Part shown: in pieces, positions 1-10,301 of the stretch
Layout: every line of letters starts with the position of its first letter
How positions within the stretch are numbered: the stretch's first letter is position 1
Assembly: GCF_036370855.1 (NCBI RefSeq)
Contig: NW_026991466.1
Span: 89,520-153,519 of the forward strand
DNA length: 64,000 nucleotides
From: Dromaius novaehollandiae
Taxonomy: Eukaryota; Chordata; Aves; Casuariiformes; Dromaiidae
Direction: 5' to 3'
Made by a program: the position numbers and the translations under genes
Notes under the pieces: generated by a model
Databases searched by the model: none
Told to the model about the DNA's origin: nothing
Seen by the model: the letters and a program-made list of their open reading frames with translations, nothing else

Positions 1-440
1 GGGGGGTCCCCAGGGGTCCTGAGGGGGTTCAGAGGGGTCTGGGGGGCTGGAATAACCCTTGGGGGGGTCCTGGGGGGTTCCTGAGGGCCTTGGGGGGGTC
101 CTGGGGGACTTGGGGGGGTCCCCAGGGGTCCTAGGAGGTCCCTGAGGGTCTGGGGGGGTCCTGGGGGGTCCCTGAGTGTCTTGGGGGGGTCTTGAGGGAC
201 TGGGGTGGGTCCTGGGGGGGCTCAGAGGGGTCCTGGAGGGCTGGAATAGCCCTTGGGGGGGTCCTGGGGGGTCCCCAGGGGTTGGGGGGGGCCCTGGGGG
301 GGGCTCAGGGGCACTTGGGGGGCTCCCAGAGGGGCTGGGGGGGCTCAGTGGGGCCTTGGGGGGGGTCCCAGGGCAATGGGGGGGCTCTGGGGGGTCCGGG
401 GGGGTCCCAGTCCGTGTCCCCCCCCCCCAAAAACGCCTCC
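1..440. repeat. G-rich minisatellite upstream of the zinc-finger-like exon
   Basis: Degenerate tandem units of the type GGGGGGTCCTGGGGGGTCC with variants such as CCTGAGGG and CTTGGGGGG. It ends in a polypyrimidine tract (about 415-448) and an AG at 449-450, so it is most simply read as the intron before the exon starting at 451. Long open frames cross it in several registers only because the units lack stops. Confidence 0.7.
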
Positions 441-450
441 CCCCCCCCAG

Positions 451-1553
451 GAGAACGCCCGGAACTGCCTCTGCCTCGAGGGGCTGCCGGAGTCGAGCAG
501 CGACGACGAGGGGGAGCCGCGGCCCCGCCCCCGCCCCCGCCCGGTGCCCCCCCCGCCGCCGCCGCCGCCCCCCCCCGGCCGCCCCCCCGGCCCCGCTGCC
601 CCCTCTGCGGCAAGCGCTTCGCCCGCGCCGCCCGCCTGGCCCGCCACGCTGCCTGGCACGCCCGCCGCCCCCCCGCCCCCCCGGGAGAGGGAGAAACCCC
701 CGGCAACGCCGCCGAAGCAGCCAGCCACCCCCCCGCGGTCGCCACGGAAACGCCCGGAAACCTGTCACCTGCGGCCACGGAAACATCCGGAAACCTGTCG
801 CCCGCCACCACAGAAACACCTGGAAACGTGTCACCTGTCACCGCGGAAACATCCGGAAACCTGTTGCCAACCGCCGCGGAAACATCCGGAGACCTGTTGC
901 CTGTTGTCACGGAAATATCCGGAAACCTGTCGGCTGTTGACGCGGAAGTTTCCGGCTACCCACACTGCACCGCGGCGGAAGTTTCCGGCTACCCGCAGCT
1001 GACGGTGGCGGAAGTTTCCGGCTACCCACAATGCACCGTGGCGGAAATTTCCGGCTACCCACAATGCACCGTGGCGGAAGTTTCCGGTTACCCCTGCGAC
1101 GCCGTGGTGGAAGTTTCCGGCTACCCACAATGCACCGTGGCGGAAGTTTCCGGTTACCCCTGTGACACCGTAGTGGAGGTGTCGAGCTACCCACAATCCA
1201 CCGCGGCGGAAGTTTCCGGCTACCCGCACGCCGCAATGGCGGAAGTTTCCGGCTACCGTCAACCAACCGCGGCGGACGTTTCCGGCTACCCACGATGCAG
1301 CGGGGCGGACGTTTCCGGGGGCGGCTCGGGGCCCGGCCCCCCCCCGGTGCTGCTGCGGCTGGTGGCGCTGGCGGAGCTGGAGCTGGCGCCCGCCGGCCCC
1401 CCCGGCCCCCCCGGCCCCGTCCTGCTGCTGGAGCTGGCGCCCGAGGGGGCCCCCCGGCCCCCCCCCGGCCCCCCCCGGCCCATTAAAGCGCTGAGCCCCC
1501 CCCCCGGCCTCTTTCGGCGCCGCTTCGGGGGGAAACGCTGCGGTTTTGGGTAA
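451..1553 (+). CDS. C2H2 zinc-finger-like terminal exon, partial, possible frameshift
   Basis: I cannot name this gene. A strong splice acceptor (C-tract then CAG) precedes 451. The frame from 451 reads ENARNCLCLEGLPE followed by an acidic ESSSDDEGE cluster, then proline. A textbook C2H2 finger (CPLCGKRF...RLARHAAWH; C-x2-C-x12-H-x3-H) lies at 594-665 but in another frame, so a shift in the C-homopolymers near 545-595 is needed to join them. After the finger the frame stays open through about 17 repeats of 30-33 bp and a Leu/Pro/Gly-rich tail to a TAA at 1551-1553. An ATTAAA at 1482-1487 lies inside this frame, so the true 3' end is unclear. The gene converges on KCNN4. The finger is convincing; the rest could be untranslated. 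Confidence 0.4.
750..1320 (+). repeat. 30/33-bp minisatellite in an open frame (AEVSGYPQCTV-type repeat)
   Basis: The first part has about 30-bp units (ACGGAAACATCCGGAAACCT type) reading T-E-T-S-G-N-L-S-P-A. From about 945 the units are 33 bp (GCGGAAGTTTCCGGCTACCC type) reading A-E-V-S-G-Y-P-Q-C-T-V. Both lengths are multiples of three, so the frame containing the zinc finger is kept across the whole array. That would be expected if it is translated, but it also occurs by chance. Confidence 0.75.
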
Positions 1554-1580
1554 AAAGAGACGCTGGGAACGGAAATGTCG

Positions 1581-1586
1581 TTTAAT
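1581..1586 (-). promoter_or_regulatory. KCNN4: candidate polyadenylation signal of KCNN4 (ATTAAA)
   Basis: TTTAAT on the plus strand is ATTAAA on the minus strand, about 525 bp downstream of the KCNN4 stop. It is a common variant signal. It lies within 100 bp of a plus-strand ATTAAA (1482-1487), as expected for two convergent 3' ends. Confidence 0.45.
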
Positions 1587-1604
1587 GCGCTGGGGGGGGG
1601 AAAT

Positions 1605-2060
1605 GAGACCTAAAATGCCTCAAACTGGCCCCAAAAACCTGCCGAAGTGCCCCAAATCCCCCCAAACTGGCTCCCAAAATACCCCGAACTGCCCCAAAAC
1701 ACCCCGAACTGCCCCAAAACACCCCGAACTGATCCTAAATCCCTCTGAACTGCCCCAAAACACCCCAAGCTGCCCCAAATCCCCCTGAACTGCCACCAAA
1801 CCCCCTCAACTGGCCCCAAAACACCCTGAATTGCCCCAAATCCCCCTGAACTGCCCCCAAACACCCCAAACTGCCCCAAAACATCTTGAACTGCTTCCAA
1901 ATCCCCCTAAATTGCCCTAGAAACCCCTAAATTGCCCCCAGTTCCCCCCAAGCTTCCCCCAAACTGACCCAAAATCCCCTGAACTGACCCTAAATCCCCC
2001 CAAACTGGCACTAAATCCCCCCCAAGGCCCCCAAATTCCCCGCGAATCACCCCAAATCCC
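1605..2060. repeat. CCCCGAACTGCCCCAAAA minisatellite in the KCNN4 3' UTR region
   Basis: Roughly 18-25-bp degenerate units (CCCCAAAACACCCCGAACTG and CCCAAATCCCCCTGAACTG). If the signal at 1581 is used, the array is transcribed as the distal KCNN4 3' UTR. Confidence 0.75.
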
Positions 2061-2111
2061 TCAGGCGACCCCCCCAAACCTGAGCATCTATTAGCAGCAT
2101 TACGGCAGCCC

Positions 2112-5100
2112 CTAAAGCACCTCCGGGGGGGCCCCGGGCGGCTGAGACGGGGCATTACGGTAACAGGGGGCCGCGGCCCCTCCCTCCCCAGGGGCCCAGG
2201 CGTCCGGGGGGGGCCCAGGCGTCCGGGGGGCCCCGCCATCCCTGGGGGACGCGGACAGGAGGGGGTCGTCCTCAAGGGGCCCAGGCGTCCGGGGCTCATC
2301 CCAAAGGGGCCCAGGCGTCCGGGGAGCGTCCTCAAGGGGCCCAGGCGTCCTGGGGGTGTCCCCAAGGGGCCCAGGCGTCCGGGGAGCATCCCCAAGGGGC
2401 CCAGGCGTCCGGGCGGCCTCCAGCAGCTCCCGCAGCCGCTCCAGGCTCCGCTCCAGGCGCTCGAGGCGGCTCCGCGCGTCCCGCTGCCCCTCGGCCACCT
2501 CGGCCACCGCCGCCGCCACCTGCGCGGGGAGGGGCCCAGGCGTCCGGGAAAGGGCCCAGGCGTCCGGGAGACCCCCCCCCCCTGCCCCCCAGGGGCCCAG
2601 GCGTCCGGGCCCACCTTGCAGGGCCTCAGAGCGGCTTCCGCTTCCTCCTGGATCTTCCGGTGCCGGATCCGGGCGTCCCGAAAGCTGCGGGGGGGGGGGG
2701 GGGTTATGGGGGGGGCTGCGATGGGCCCAGGCGTCCGGGCATCCCCCCCACCCCCAACCATGGACCCAAGTGTCCGGCTTCCTCCCCAAAGGGCCCAGGC
2801 GTCCCCCCAACCCCCCCCCAGGGGCCCAGGCGTCCCCCCACCCTGCTGCAAGGGCCCAGGCGTCCCCCAGGGGCCCAGGCGTCCCCCTGCCCCCCCCCAG
2901 GGGCCTAGATGCCCCCCCCCTCCAGGGGCCCAGGTGTCCCCCCAAACCCTCCCCATGGGCCCAGGCATCCCCCAGGGGCCCAGGCGTCCCCCTGCCCCCC
3001 CCCCACAGGGGCCCAGGCGTCCCCTCGCCCCCCCCCGGGCCCAGGCGTCCCCCCAACCCCCACATTGGGGCCCAGGCATCCCCTGCCCCCCCCCCCCAGC
3101 CTGGGGCCCAGGCATCCCCCAGGGGCCCAGGAACCCCCCAGACCCCCTGCCAGGGGCCCAGGCGTCCGAGGGGCCCAGGCGTCCGGCACTCACGCCTCCA
3201 GCGCCAGCAGCAGCCGTCGCTCCCGTCGCCATCGACCCGGTTGGGCCGGCGCCGCCCGCCGCAGCCTCCAGGCGCCTTGGAGCAGCGTCGCCGCCCGCGC
3301 CCGCACCTGGGGGCCCAGGCGTCCGGGGGGGCCCAGGCGTCCGGCACCGCCCCCCCCCCCGACCCCCAGCGACCCCCCCAGTGCCTGGGCCCCCCCCGGA
3401 CGCCTGGGCCCCTCCCGGACACCTGGGCCACTCCTCGGACTCCTGGGCCCCCTCCCGGACGCCTGGGCCCCCTCCCGGACGCCTGGGCCCCCCCCGGACG
3501 CCTGGGCCCCTCCCGGACGCCTGGGCCCCCCCGGACGCCTGGGCCCCTCCCGGACGCCTGGGCCCCTCCCCGGACGCCTGGGCCCCCCCCGGACGCCTGG
3601 GCCCCTCCCGGACGCCTGGGCCCCCCCGGACGCCTGGGCCCCTCCCGGACGCCTGGGCCCCTCCCCGGACGCCTGGGCCCCCCCCGGACGCCTGGGCCCC
3701 TCCCGGACGCCTGGGCCCCTCCCTGGACGCCTGGGCCCCTCCCCGGACGCCTGGGCCCCCTCTGGACGCCTGGGCCCCCCCGGACGCCTGGGCCCCTCCC
3801 GGACGCCTGGGCCCCTCCCGGACGCCTGGGCCCCACCTCGCGGGCGCTGCGGTCGCTCTGCAGGACGTCGTAGAGGAGCCGCTCGGCCCGGCTGAACTGC
3901 AGCTTCTCGGCCACCACCGCCACCAGCAGCGCCGTGCAGCACACGCCCTGCGCACGCGGCACACGCTAGCGACACGCGCGCACACGCCAGCGGCACGCGG
4001 GCCGAGGACACACAGGGACGCGTGGGGACACGGCAGGACACACGGGGACACGCGAGGACACACGGGGACAGCCGAGGACGCGTGGGGACACGGTGGGACA
4101 CGCTGGGACGTGCAGCACACGCAGGGACACGTCAGGACACGCCAGGACACACAGGGACATGTGAGGACACGCAGGGACATCCAAGGACACGTGTGACACG
4201 GTGGGACACGCTGTGACACATCAGGACACACGAGGACATGGGAAGGACACATGAGGACACGTCAGGACACATGACACAGGGGACACACAGGGACACGTCA
4301 GGACACACGGGGTCACATGAGGACGGACGAGGACACAGGGGACACGCGGGGACATGGGGACACACGGGGACAGACAAGGACACACGAGGACACAGGGGAC
4401 ACACGGGACACATGAGGACACGCGGACATACGGGGTGACACGGGGGACACAGACACACAAGGACACGCCAGGACACGTGAGGACACACGAGGACACACAG
4501 TGACATGCAGGGCACACGTGAGGACACGTGGGGACACATGGGGACACGCAGACACACGGGGTCACATGAGGACAGACGAGGACACAGGAGGACATGGGGT
4601 CACACGAGGACACGGACACGCGATGACACGTGAGGACACACAGACATACGGGGTCACACGGGGGACACGGACACACAAGGACACGCCAGGACACACAAGG
4701 ACACACGAGGACACGGGGGACACACGGGACACGTGAGGACACGCAGACATACGGGGTCACAGACACACAAGGACACGCCAGGACACGCCAGGACACGCGA
4801 GGACACACGAGGACACACGAGGACACAGGGGACACACGGGACACGTGAGGACATGCAGACATATGGGGTCACAGACACACAAGGACACGCCAGGACACGC
4901 CAAGACACATGAGGACCCGCGAGGACACACGAGGACACGGGGGACACGTGAGGACACGCAGACATACGGGGTCACAGACACACGAGGACACGCCAGGACA
5001 CGCCAGGACACGCGAGGACACGCAGACATACGGGGTCACAGACACACAAGGACACACAAGGACACGCGAGGACACGCGAGGACACGGGACCACACGCGTG

Positions 5101-8100
5101 TGCGACGCACGGCGGCGCCGGCAGCCAGGCAGAGCAGGCGGCCGCCGGCGGTGACGGGGACGAGGTCGCCGTAGCCCACGGTCAGGAACGTCACCGGCAG
5201 CAGCCACAGCGCCCCGGGCAGGGTCCCCGCCGCCGACCCCCACGGCCTGCGCGCGCACGCAGCACGCGTGTCACCGCACACGCAACACGCGTGTCACTGC
5301 GCACGCGGCGCCCCCCCCCCCCCCGGCCCGGCGGCCTGCAGCGCACACGCGTGTCGCGGGGCCCCGGGGCCCGGCCGGGGTCTGCACACGCAATGGACAC
5401 GCGTGTTACTGCACACGCAATGGGCGTGTTACTGCACACGCAATGGACACGTGTGTTACTGCACACGCAATGCACACGTGTGTCACTGCACACACAATGG
5501 ACACGTGTGTTAGCGTGCACAGCACACGCCTGCAGCCCCCCGGGGCTCCCAGTGCTCCCCCAGTCCTCCCAGTGCCCCCCCAGTGCTCCCAGTCCCCCTC
5601 CCAGGCCTTCCCAGTGCTCCCCGTCCCTCCCAGTGCCCTGCAGTCCCCCTCCCAGTCCCTCCCAGTCCCCCCAGTCCCCTCTCAGTCCCTCCCAGTGCTC
5701 CCAGTCCCCCCAGTCCCTCTCCCAGTGCTCCCAGTTCCCTCACCTCTCGCACACCAGCAGCACCCAGTCCCCCCCAGTCCCTCCCAGTACAACCAGTCCC
5801 CCTCACCTCTCGCACACCAGCCCCCTCCCAGTCCCCCCCAGTATAACCAGTCCCCCCCCAGCCCCTCCCAGTCCCTCCCAGTACAACCAGTCCCCCTCAC
5901 CTCTCGCACACCAGCCCCCTCCCAGTCCCCCCCAGTATAACCAGTCCCCCCCCAGCCCCTCCCAGTCCCTCCCAGTACAACCAGTCCCCCTCACCTCTCG
6001 CACACCAGCCCCCTCCCAGCCCCCCCCAGTATAACCAGTCCCCCCCCCAGTCCCCCCCAGTCCCTCCCAGTACAACCAGTCCCCCTCACCTCTCGCACAC
6101 CAGCAGCACCCAGGCCCCCCAGTCCCCCTCCCAGTCCCCCCCAGCCCCCCCCAGTCCCTCCCAGTACAACCAGTCCCCCTCACCTCTCGCACACCAGCCC
6201 CCTCCCAGCCCCCCCCAGTATAACCAGTCCCCCCCAGCCCCCCCCCAGTCCCCCCCAGTATAACCAGTCCCCCTCACCTCTCGCACACCAGTCCCCCCCA
6301 GTCCCCCCAGTCCCCCCCAGTCCCTCCCAGTACAACCAGTGCCCTCACCTCTCGCACACCAGCAGTACCCAGTCCCTCCCAGTACAACCAGTCCCCCCCA
6401 GTCCCTCCCAGTCCCCCCAGTACAACCAGTCCCCCTCACCTCTCGCACACCAGTCCCCCCCAGTCCCCCCAGTCCCCCCCAGTCCCTCCCAGTACAACCA
6501 GTGCCCTCACCTCTCGCACACCAGCAGTACCCAGTCCCTCCCAGTACAACCAGTCCCCCCCAGTCCCCCCCAGTCCCTCCCAGTACAACCAGTCCCCTCA
6601 CCTCTCGCACACCAGCAGCACCCAGTCCCCCCCAGTCCCCCCCAGTCCCTCCCAGTACAACCAGTCCCCTCACCTCTCGCACACCAGCAGCACCCAGTCC
6701 CTCCCAGTACAACCAGTCCCCCCCAGTCCCTCCCAGTCCCTCCCAGTACAACCAGTTCCCCTCACCTCTCGCACACCAGCAGCACCCAGTCCCCCCCAGT
6801 CCCTCCCAGTACAACCAGTCCCCTCACCTCTCGCACACCAGCAGCACCCAGTCCCCCCCAGTCCCCCCCAGTCCCTCCCAGTACAACCAGTGCCCTCACC
6901 TCTCGCACACCAGCAGCACCCAGGCCCCCTCCCAGTCCCCCCCAGTCCCTCCCAGTACAACCAGTCCCCCTCACCTCTCGCACACCAGCAGCACCCAGTC
7001 CCCCCCAGCCCCTCCCAGTCCCTCCCAGTACAACCAGTCCCCCTCACCTCTCGCACACCAGCAGCACCCAGTCCCCCCAGCCCCTCCCAGTCCCCCCCAG
7101 TCCCCCCCAGTACAACCAGTCCCCTCACCTCTCGCACACCAGTCCCCCCCAGTCCCCCCCAGTCCCTCCCAGTACAACCAGTGCCCTCACCTCTCGCACA
7201 CCAGCCCCTCCCAGTCCCTCCCAGTCCCTCCCAGTACAACCAGTCCCCTCACCTCTCGCACACCAGCAGCACCCAGGCCCCCAGCGCCCCCCCGGCCGCC
7301 GCCGCCGCCAGCAGCAAGGAGGCCGGACGCTGCCTCAGCCGCGCCCGTAGCGCGAAGCCGGCGCCCAGCGGCACCCGGCCGAGGGCCCCCAGGCTGCGGG
7401 CGGCCCCGGCCCCGGCCCCGGCCCCGGCCCCGGCCCCGGCCCCGGCCCCGGCCCCGGCCCCGAGCAGCGCCCGCGGCGCCAGCACCAGCCGCGCCAACAT
7501 GGCGAGCGCCAGCGCCCGGCGCCAGGACCCAGCGGGCGCCTCGGGGGCGGGGCAAGGCGCGCCCGGGGGGCGGGGCCAGCGCGGCGGCGGGTGCAGCGCG
7601 CACAGCGCCAGCTCCAGCGCCGCCGCCGCCGCCCGCCGCGGCCCTAGCGCCGCCCGCCAGTCGCGCGCCCCCGCGTCCAGCGCCGCCACCTGCGGGGCGA
7701 GGGCGGCGGGGTCAGGCCGGGCGCGCGGAGGCGAGCGGAGGGCGCGGGGACCCGGGGGGAGCCCGGGGAGGGGAGGGGGGAGCCGGGGGAGCCCGGGGAG
7801 AGGAGGGGGGAGCCGGGGGGGGGGCGCAGGGGGCACAGGGACCCGGGGGGAGCCCGGCGAAGGGAGGGGGGAGTCGGGGGGCGCAGGGACCCGGGGGGAG
7901 CCCGGCGAAGGGAGGGGGGACCCGGGGGGAGCTGGGGGAGCCGGGGGGGCGCTGGGACCCGGGGGGAGCCCGGGGAGGGCGCAGGGACCCGGGGGGAGCT
8001 GGGGGAGCCGGGGGGGCGCTGGGACCCGGGGGGAGCCCGGCGAAGGGAGGGGGGAGTCGGGGGAGCCCGGGGAGAGGAGGGGGGAGTCGGGGGGGGCGCA

Positions 8101-10301
8101 GGGGGCACAGGGACCCGGGGGGAGCCCGGCGAAGGGAGGGGGGAGTCGGGGGGCGCAGGGACCCGGGGGGAGCCCGGGGAGAGGAGGGGGGAGTCGGGGG
8201 GCGCAGGGACCCGGGGGGAGCTGGGGGAGCCGGGGGGGCGCTGGGACCCGGGGGGAGCCCGGCGAAGGGAGGGGGGAGCCGGGGGAGCCCGGGGAGAGGA
8301 GGGGGGACCCGGGGGGCGCTGGGACCCGGGGGGCGCTGGGACCCGGGGGGAGCCCGGGGAGGGCGCAGGGACCCAGGGGGAGCCCGGGGAGGGGAGGGGG
8401 GAGCCGGGGGGAGCCCGGGGAGGGCGCAGGGACCCGGGGGGAGCTCAGGCAGGGGAGGCGGGGGGCGCTGGGACCCAGGGGGAGCCCGGGGAGGGGAGGG
8501 GGGAGCCGGGGGGCGCAGGGGGAGCTCGGGGAGAGGAGGGGGGAGCCGGGGGGCGCAGGGACCCAGAGGGAGCCCGGGGGGGTCCGGGGGGCTCAGGGAC
8601 CCAGGGGGAGCCCGGGGAGGGCGGGGGGACCCAGAGGGGACCCGGGGGGCGCTGGGACCCAGGGGGAGCCGGGGGAGCCCGGGGAGGGGAGGGGGGACCC
8701 GGGGGGGTCCGGGGGGCGCAGGGACCCGGGGGGAACCGAGGGAGGGGAGGGGAGGGGGACCCAGGGGGAGCCGGGGGGCACAGGGATGGGGGGGGGGGGG
8801 GGGGGACGGGGCACATGGGGGGACCCAGGTGTCCAGAGGGGCCCAGGCATCCGAGGAGGGGCCCAGGTGTCCAGGAGGGGCCCAGGCGTCCGGGGGGGAC
8901 CCAGGCGTCTGGGGGGGGGACCCCAGCCCACACGCTCCCCCGACCAGGAGGGGCCCAGGCGTCCCCCCCCCCGCGGTGTGTGTGCATGGGGGGGGGGGGG
9001 TCTCCCGGACGCCGGGGCCCACCCGGATCACCAGGCTGTGGTAGAGCAGCAGGAAGAAGAGGAGGGCGGCGGTGGAGGCCGACATGAGCAGCTCCAGCGC
9101 GAAGATGCAGCCGCGCCACTGCGGGACGGACGGCGGCCCCGACGCCTGGGTCCCCGCTGCCAGCCGGGCTGCTGGGGGGCCCAGGCGTCCGGGGGGCCCA
9201 GGCGTCCGGGGCGGGGTGGGAAGGAACCCAAGGGACCCAGGCGTCCGGGGAACACAGCCCCGGTGGGACCCAGGCAGCCTCCCACCCAGGGGCCCAGGTG
9301 TCCGGGAAGGGACCCAGGTGTCTGGGAGGGGCCCAGGTGTCCGGGAGGGGCCCAGGTGTCCGAGAAGGGCCCAGGTGTCTGGGGGACCCAGGTGTCCAGG
9401 AGGGGCCCAGGCGTCCGGGTGGCCCCAGCACCCCTCCCCTGGCCAGGAAGGGGCCCAGGCGTCCGGGCCTCCTGGGTCAATATTTACCCTGTCACTGAGC
9501 TGGGGCTTTTCCTGCCCCTCCCATCCCCACGGGGGGGGGTGTCCGGGGCCCAGGCGTCCGGGTGTTCCCCCCACACACACACCCAGGGGCCCAGGTGTCC
9601 GGGTACCCTCACCCAGGGGGGCCCAGGCGTCCGGGAGCTCCCCCCACCCAGGGGCCCAGGCGTCCGGCTGCCACCCCCACCCAGGAGGGCCCAGGCGTCC
9701 GGGGACTCCCCCCACCCAGGGGGCCCAGGTGTCCGGGTACCCTCACCCAGGGGCCCAGGCGTCCGGGAGCTCCCCCCACCCAGGAGAGCCCAGGTGTCTG
9801 GGTACTCCCACCCAGGGGCCCAGGCGTCCGGGTGTTCCCCCAACCCAGGGGCCCAGGCGTCCGGGAGCTCCCCCCACCCAGGGGGGCCCAGGCGTCCGGG
9901 GGTTCCCCCAACCCAGGGGCCCAGGCGTCCGGGGACTCCCCCCACCCAGGGGCCCAGGCGTCCGGGTACCCCCCCCCCCGCCACGGGCCCAGGTGTCCGG
10001 GTACCCCCACCCAGGCGGGCCCAGGCGTCCGGGTGCGCCCCCCCTCCTCCCCCCCCCCGGGGCCCCGGCGTCCGGGCGGTACCTGGCAGGGCGCCAGGGC
10101 CCCCAGCTCGGTGTGGGTCACCACGGCCCCCAGCCCCACGGCGGCGGCTGCCAGCGCCCGGCGCGACGCCCGCGACGCCGCCGCCACCAGCCCCTGCCGC
10201 CGGCCCAGGGCCCCCAGGGCTTCGCGGGGGCCCCGCCGTGGGGACACACGCCCGGGACACGCACACGCCTGCGTCACGGGACCCGCACACGCCTGCGCCA
10301 T
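2112..10301 (-). CDS. KCNN4: KCNN4, intermediate-conductance Ca2+-activated K+ channel (KCa3.1)
   Basis: Plasma-membrane K+ channel gated by Ca2+ through bound calmodulin. Coding exons in transcript order: 10301-10083, 9118-9023, 7689-7253, 5246-5111, 3947-3837, 3306-3194, 2684-2615, 2519-2112 (1590 bp, 529 codons). All junctions are GT-AG and the phases agree. Visible parts: S1 in exon 1; S2 in exon 2 (ALELLMSASTAALLFFLL); S3-S5 in exon 3; pore with TVGYGD in exon 4 (GYGD about 275-278); S6 as VCCTALLVAVVA in exon 5; calmodulin-binding region in exons 5-7 (RLLLALEAFRDARIRHRK); a coiled coil in exon 8. KCNN4 is favoured over KCNN1-3 by the short N-terminus and by exon 3 (DWRAALGPRR, ELALCALHP). 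Oddities: poly(Gly-Ala) near the S3-S4 region, a 99-residue repeat-derived C-terminal tail, and a start codon inside a 61-bp repeat, so the first ~20 residues are uncertain. The human protein is 427 residues. Confidence 0.9.
2160..3190. repeat. GGGCCCAGGCGTCC minisatellite, KCNN4 exon 8 and introns 6-7
   Basis: Dozens of GGGGCCCAGGCGTCC cores with variable G/C spacers, in the plus orientation. It fills introns 6 and 7 around the short exon at 2615-2684. Between 2262 and 2411 it forms coding sequence of exon 8 as five 30-bp units. In intron 6 the core is often degraded to CCAGGCGTCCCCC. Confidence 0.9.
3370..3836. repeat. Inverted GGACGCCTGGGCCC minisatellite, KCNN4 intron 5
   Basis: Same core as the 2160-3190 array but reverse-complemented (GGACGCCTGGGCCCCTCCC, about 17-19 bp, roughly 25 copies). 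The orientation switches close to exon 6 (3194-3306), so KCNN4 pre-mRNA carries long complementary arrays in introns 5 and 6. Confidence 0.92.
3955..5095. repeat. GGACACACGAGGACACG-type minisatellite, KCNN4 intron 4
   Basis: Units of about 10 bp (GGACACGCGA, GGACACACAA) are assembled into ~100-bp higher-order blocks. Each block includes CAGACATACGGGGTCACAGACACAC (about 4735-4765, 4855-4885, 4955-4985, 5025-5045). It fills the intron between the pore exon and the S6 exon. Confidence 0.88.
5250..5520. repeat. ACACGCAATGGACACGTGTGTTACT repeat at the 5' end of KCNN4 intron-3 array
   Basis: About five units of 30-40 bp containing CACACGCAATGGACACG and TGTTACTGCA at 5385-5515, plus more degenerate CACACGCGTG copies at 5255-5360. 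It lies just upstream, in transcript terms, of the pore exon acceptor at 5247. Confidence 0.75.
5740..7250 (-). repeat. Exon-edge array: 19 decoy copies of the KCNN4 exon 3 donor
   Basis: Each 60-95-bp unit carries, on the minus strand, the end of exon 3 (VCER, often preceded by WVLL) with its intact GTGAGG donor, then ACTGG(T/G)TGTACTGGGAGGGACTGGG-type spacer. Decoys are centred near 5755, 5805, 5900, 6000, 6090, 6185, 6275, 6350, 6445, 6510, 6605, 6675, 6770, 6830, 6905, 6975, 7050, 7130 and 7190. The copy at 7253-7270 is the real one, because only it is continuous with the exon body. Confidence 0.92.
7402..7461 (-). repeat. KCNN4: (GGGGCC)10 hexanucleotide repeat coding poly(Gly-Ala) in KCNN4
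   Basis: Ten perfect GGCCCC units on the plus strand give GGGGCC on the coding strand, read in frame as Gly-Ala within exon 3. It follows APRALL and precedes AARSLGALGR, where human KCNN4 has a short non-repetitive linker after S3. The hexamer is the motif expanded in human C9orf72 disease; here it is exonic. Confidence 0.93.
7735..8810. repeat. GGGACCCGGGGGGAGCCCGGGG minisatellite, KCNN4 intron 2
   Basis: Units of about 20-30 bp combine GGGACCCGGGGGGAGC, CCGGGGAGAGGAGGGG and GGCGCTGGGACCC. It ends in a G14-like run near 8788-8803. No other feature is seen in it. Confidence 0.9.
8815..9475. repeat. GGGGCCCAGGTGTCC minisatellite flanking KCNN4 exon 2
   Basis: GGGCCCAGG(C/T)GTCC cores lie at 8815-8965 and 9170-9470, on both sides of the short S2 exon (9023-9118). 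All are in the plus orientation. The T-for-C variant (CAGGTGTCC) is enriched at 9290-9400. Confidence 0.85.
9540..10070. repeat. GGGCCCAGGCGTCCGGG(TACC/AGCTCC) minisatellite, KCNN4 intron 1
   Basis: About 20 units of 25-35 bp: the GGCCCAGGCGTCCGG core plus GTACCCCCACCCAGG or GAGCTCCCCCCACCCAGG linker. Between the two intron 1 arrays (9476-9540) is a short unique stretch with TCAATATTTACCCTGTCACT, one of the few AT-containing segments. Confidence 0.88.

Noticed and set aside
1482-1487. ATTAAA as the poly(A) signal of the zinc-finger-like gene
   Set aside because: It lies upstream of the TAA that closes the only frame containing the finger. Left undecided and not annotated as a feature.
2356-4196. 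Long proline/arginine-rich frames ([25 protein letters not shown]) here and at every GGCCCAGGCGTCC array
   Set aside because: Translation of the minisatellite core. The same peptide words recur in unrelated introns on both strands. The only case kept is the in-frame run at the end of KCNN4 exon 8.
9476-9540. Short AT-containing stretch in KCNN4 intron 1 as a separate exon or small RNA
   Set aside because: About 60 bp, no open frame with splice sites and no stable hairpin that I could see.
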